The notes under the pieces are model-generated. The model was not told the origin of the DNA. It searched no databases and saw nothing but the letters and a program-made list of their open reading frames with translations. Below, in pieces: positions 63,612 to 64,000 of a DNA stretch of 64,000 nt (position 1 is the first letter of the stretch; every line of letters starts with the position of its first letter). The position numbers were made by a program, and so were the translations under genes. The DNA lies in the NCBI RefSeq assembly GCF_014652395.1, contig NZ_BMYS01000018.1, positions 17,824 through 81,823 on the forward strand, written 5' to 3'. This DNA is from Advenella faeciporci (GTDB lineage Bacteria; Pseudomonadota; Gammaproteobacteria; Burkholderiales; Burkholderiaceae_B).

Positions 63612-64000
63612 CTAGGCAGCTAACACCTGAATCCGGTATTGTACCGGACTCAGGCCGTTTAACTTGAGCTTGATACGTTCGTGATTGTAGTAGTGAATGT
63701 ATTCCTCAATGCCCGCCTCCAACTGTTCGATGTTATCGAAGCGTTTCAGATGGAAAAACTCGGACTTCAACGTGCCAAAGAAGCTTTCCATTGCCGCATT
63801 GTCCAGGCAGTTTCCTTTCCTGGACATGCTTTGCACGATACCCCTGTCTTCCAGCATTTTCCGATAACGGGCGTGTTGGTAATGCCAGCCCTGATCGGAG
63901 TGCAAAAGGGGCTTTTCAGACGGCTTAAGCCGGGCCAAGGCCTTATCCAACATCTCGGTGACCAGCTGCAAAACCGGGCGCTGTGCCATCTGCCAGGCGA
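63612..64000 (-). CDS. IS3-family transposase (OrfB), C-terminal part, truncated by window edge
   Basis: The frame is open past base 64000, so the N-terminal part lies outside. The visible 125-plus residues are the end of an rve integrase core: HSDQGWHYQHARYRKML, MSRKGNCLDNAAMESFFGTLKSE (with the catalytic Glu in MESFF), then YIHYYNHERIKLKLNGLSPVQYR, the characteristic end of IS3/IS150-type transposases. It moves the element by cut/copy-out of DNA. The orientation matches fds, and the IS end lies about 300 bp from fdsG. Confidence 0.95.
   Translation of the reverse strand, partial: AWQMAQRPVLQLVTEMLDKALARLKPSEKPLLHSDQGWHYQHARYRKMLEDRGIVQSMSRKGNCLDNAAMESFFGTLKSEFFHLKRFDNIEQLEAGIEEYIHYYNHERIKLKLNGLSPVQYRIQVLAA

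Overview
The window is a stretch of a betaproteobacterial chromosome, most probably order Burkholderiales, family Alcaligenaceae or a close relative. This is inferred from conserved gene orders rather than from any rRNA: ffs-dnaX-ybaB-recR, carA-carB, greA / yhbY / rlmE-ftsH-folP-glmM, divergent ppx / ppk followed by pstSCAB, tpiA-secG-tRNA-Leu, and a Bug/TctC-type receptor. Base composition looks moderate (roughly half G+C by eye), lower than Bordetella. Nearly all genes are housekeeping or transport genes. The clearly mobile part is the right edge, where a partial IS3-type transposase and IS-end repeats lie.

Layout. 1-4.3 kb: an AddB-like nuclease (cut by the window edge) and an AddA-like helicase-nuclease. 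4.4-5.1 kb: a very short YadA-type trimeric autotransporter. 5.1-8.3 kb: 4.5S RNA, dnaX, ybaB, recR. 8.3-10.5 kb: transaldolase and an unknown exported protein. 10.6-15.7 kb: carAB and a bacterioferritin. 15.8-23.5 kb: an SDR oxidoreductase, a YchJ protein, a histidine phosphatase, a three-gene ABC importer and a uracil/xanthine permease. 23.6-30.9 kb: greA, yhbY, rlmE, ftsH, folP, glmM and an OlsB-like N-acyltransferase. 30.9-39 kb: phosphate genes ppx, ppk and pstSCAB. 39-43.4 kb: a CadR-type regulator, a Zn/Cd/Pb P-type ATPase and a kinase-like/P-loop fusion. 43.4-46.4 kb: a TctC receptor, three tRNAs (Pro, Leu, Ser) and two small exported proteins. 46.5-51.6 kb: aspA, a quinone oxidoreductase, tpiA, secG, tRNA-Leu and azurin. 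52-57.8 kb: a large YadA-type adhesin, an MFS transporter and cardiolipin synthase. 57.8-64 kb: tRNA-His, the NAD-dependent formate dehydrogenase fdsGBAD and an IS fragment.

Regulation that can be read directly. Two Pho boxes, before ppk and pstS, tie polyphosphate synthesis to phosphate uptake. A perfect FNR-type palindrome sits at the class II position before azurin. A MerR-type operator with a 19-bp spacer lies between cadR and the P-type ATPase. Many strong hairpin terminators mark transcript ends, including an exceptionally long palindrome between pstS and pstC.

Most notable observations: a nine-A run in dnaX followed two codons later by a stop in the -1 frame (a likely tau/gamma switch); a stalkless mini-YadA gene 47 kb from a full-length relative; pstSCAB without phoU; fds genes without the fdsC (FdhD-type) gene; tpiA-secG-tRNA-Leu without the nuo operon that usually follows; and a bacterioferritin lacking the haem-ligand methionine. 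No CRISPR array, prophage, toxin-antitoxin or obvious new defence system was seen.
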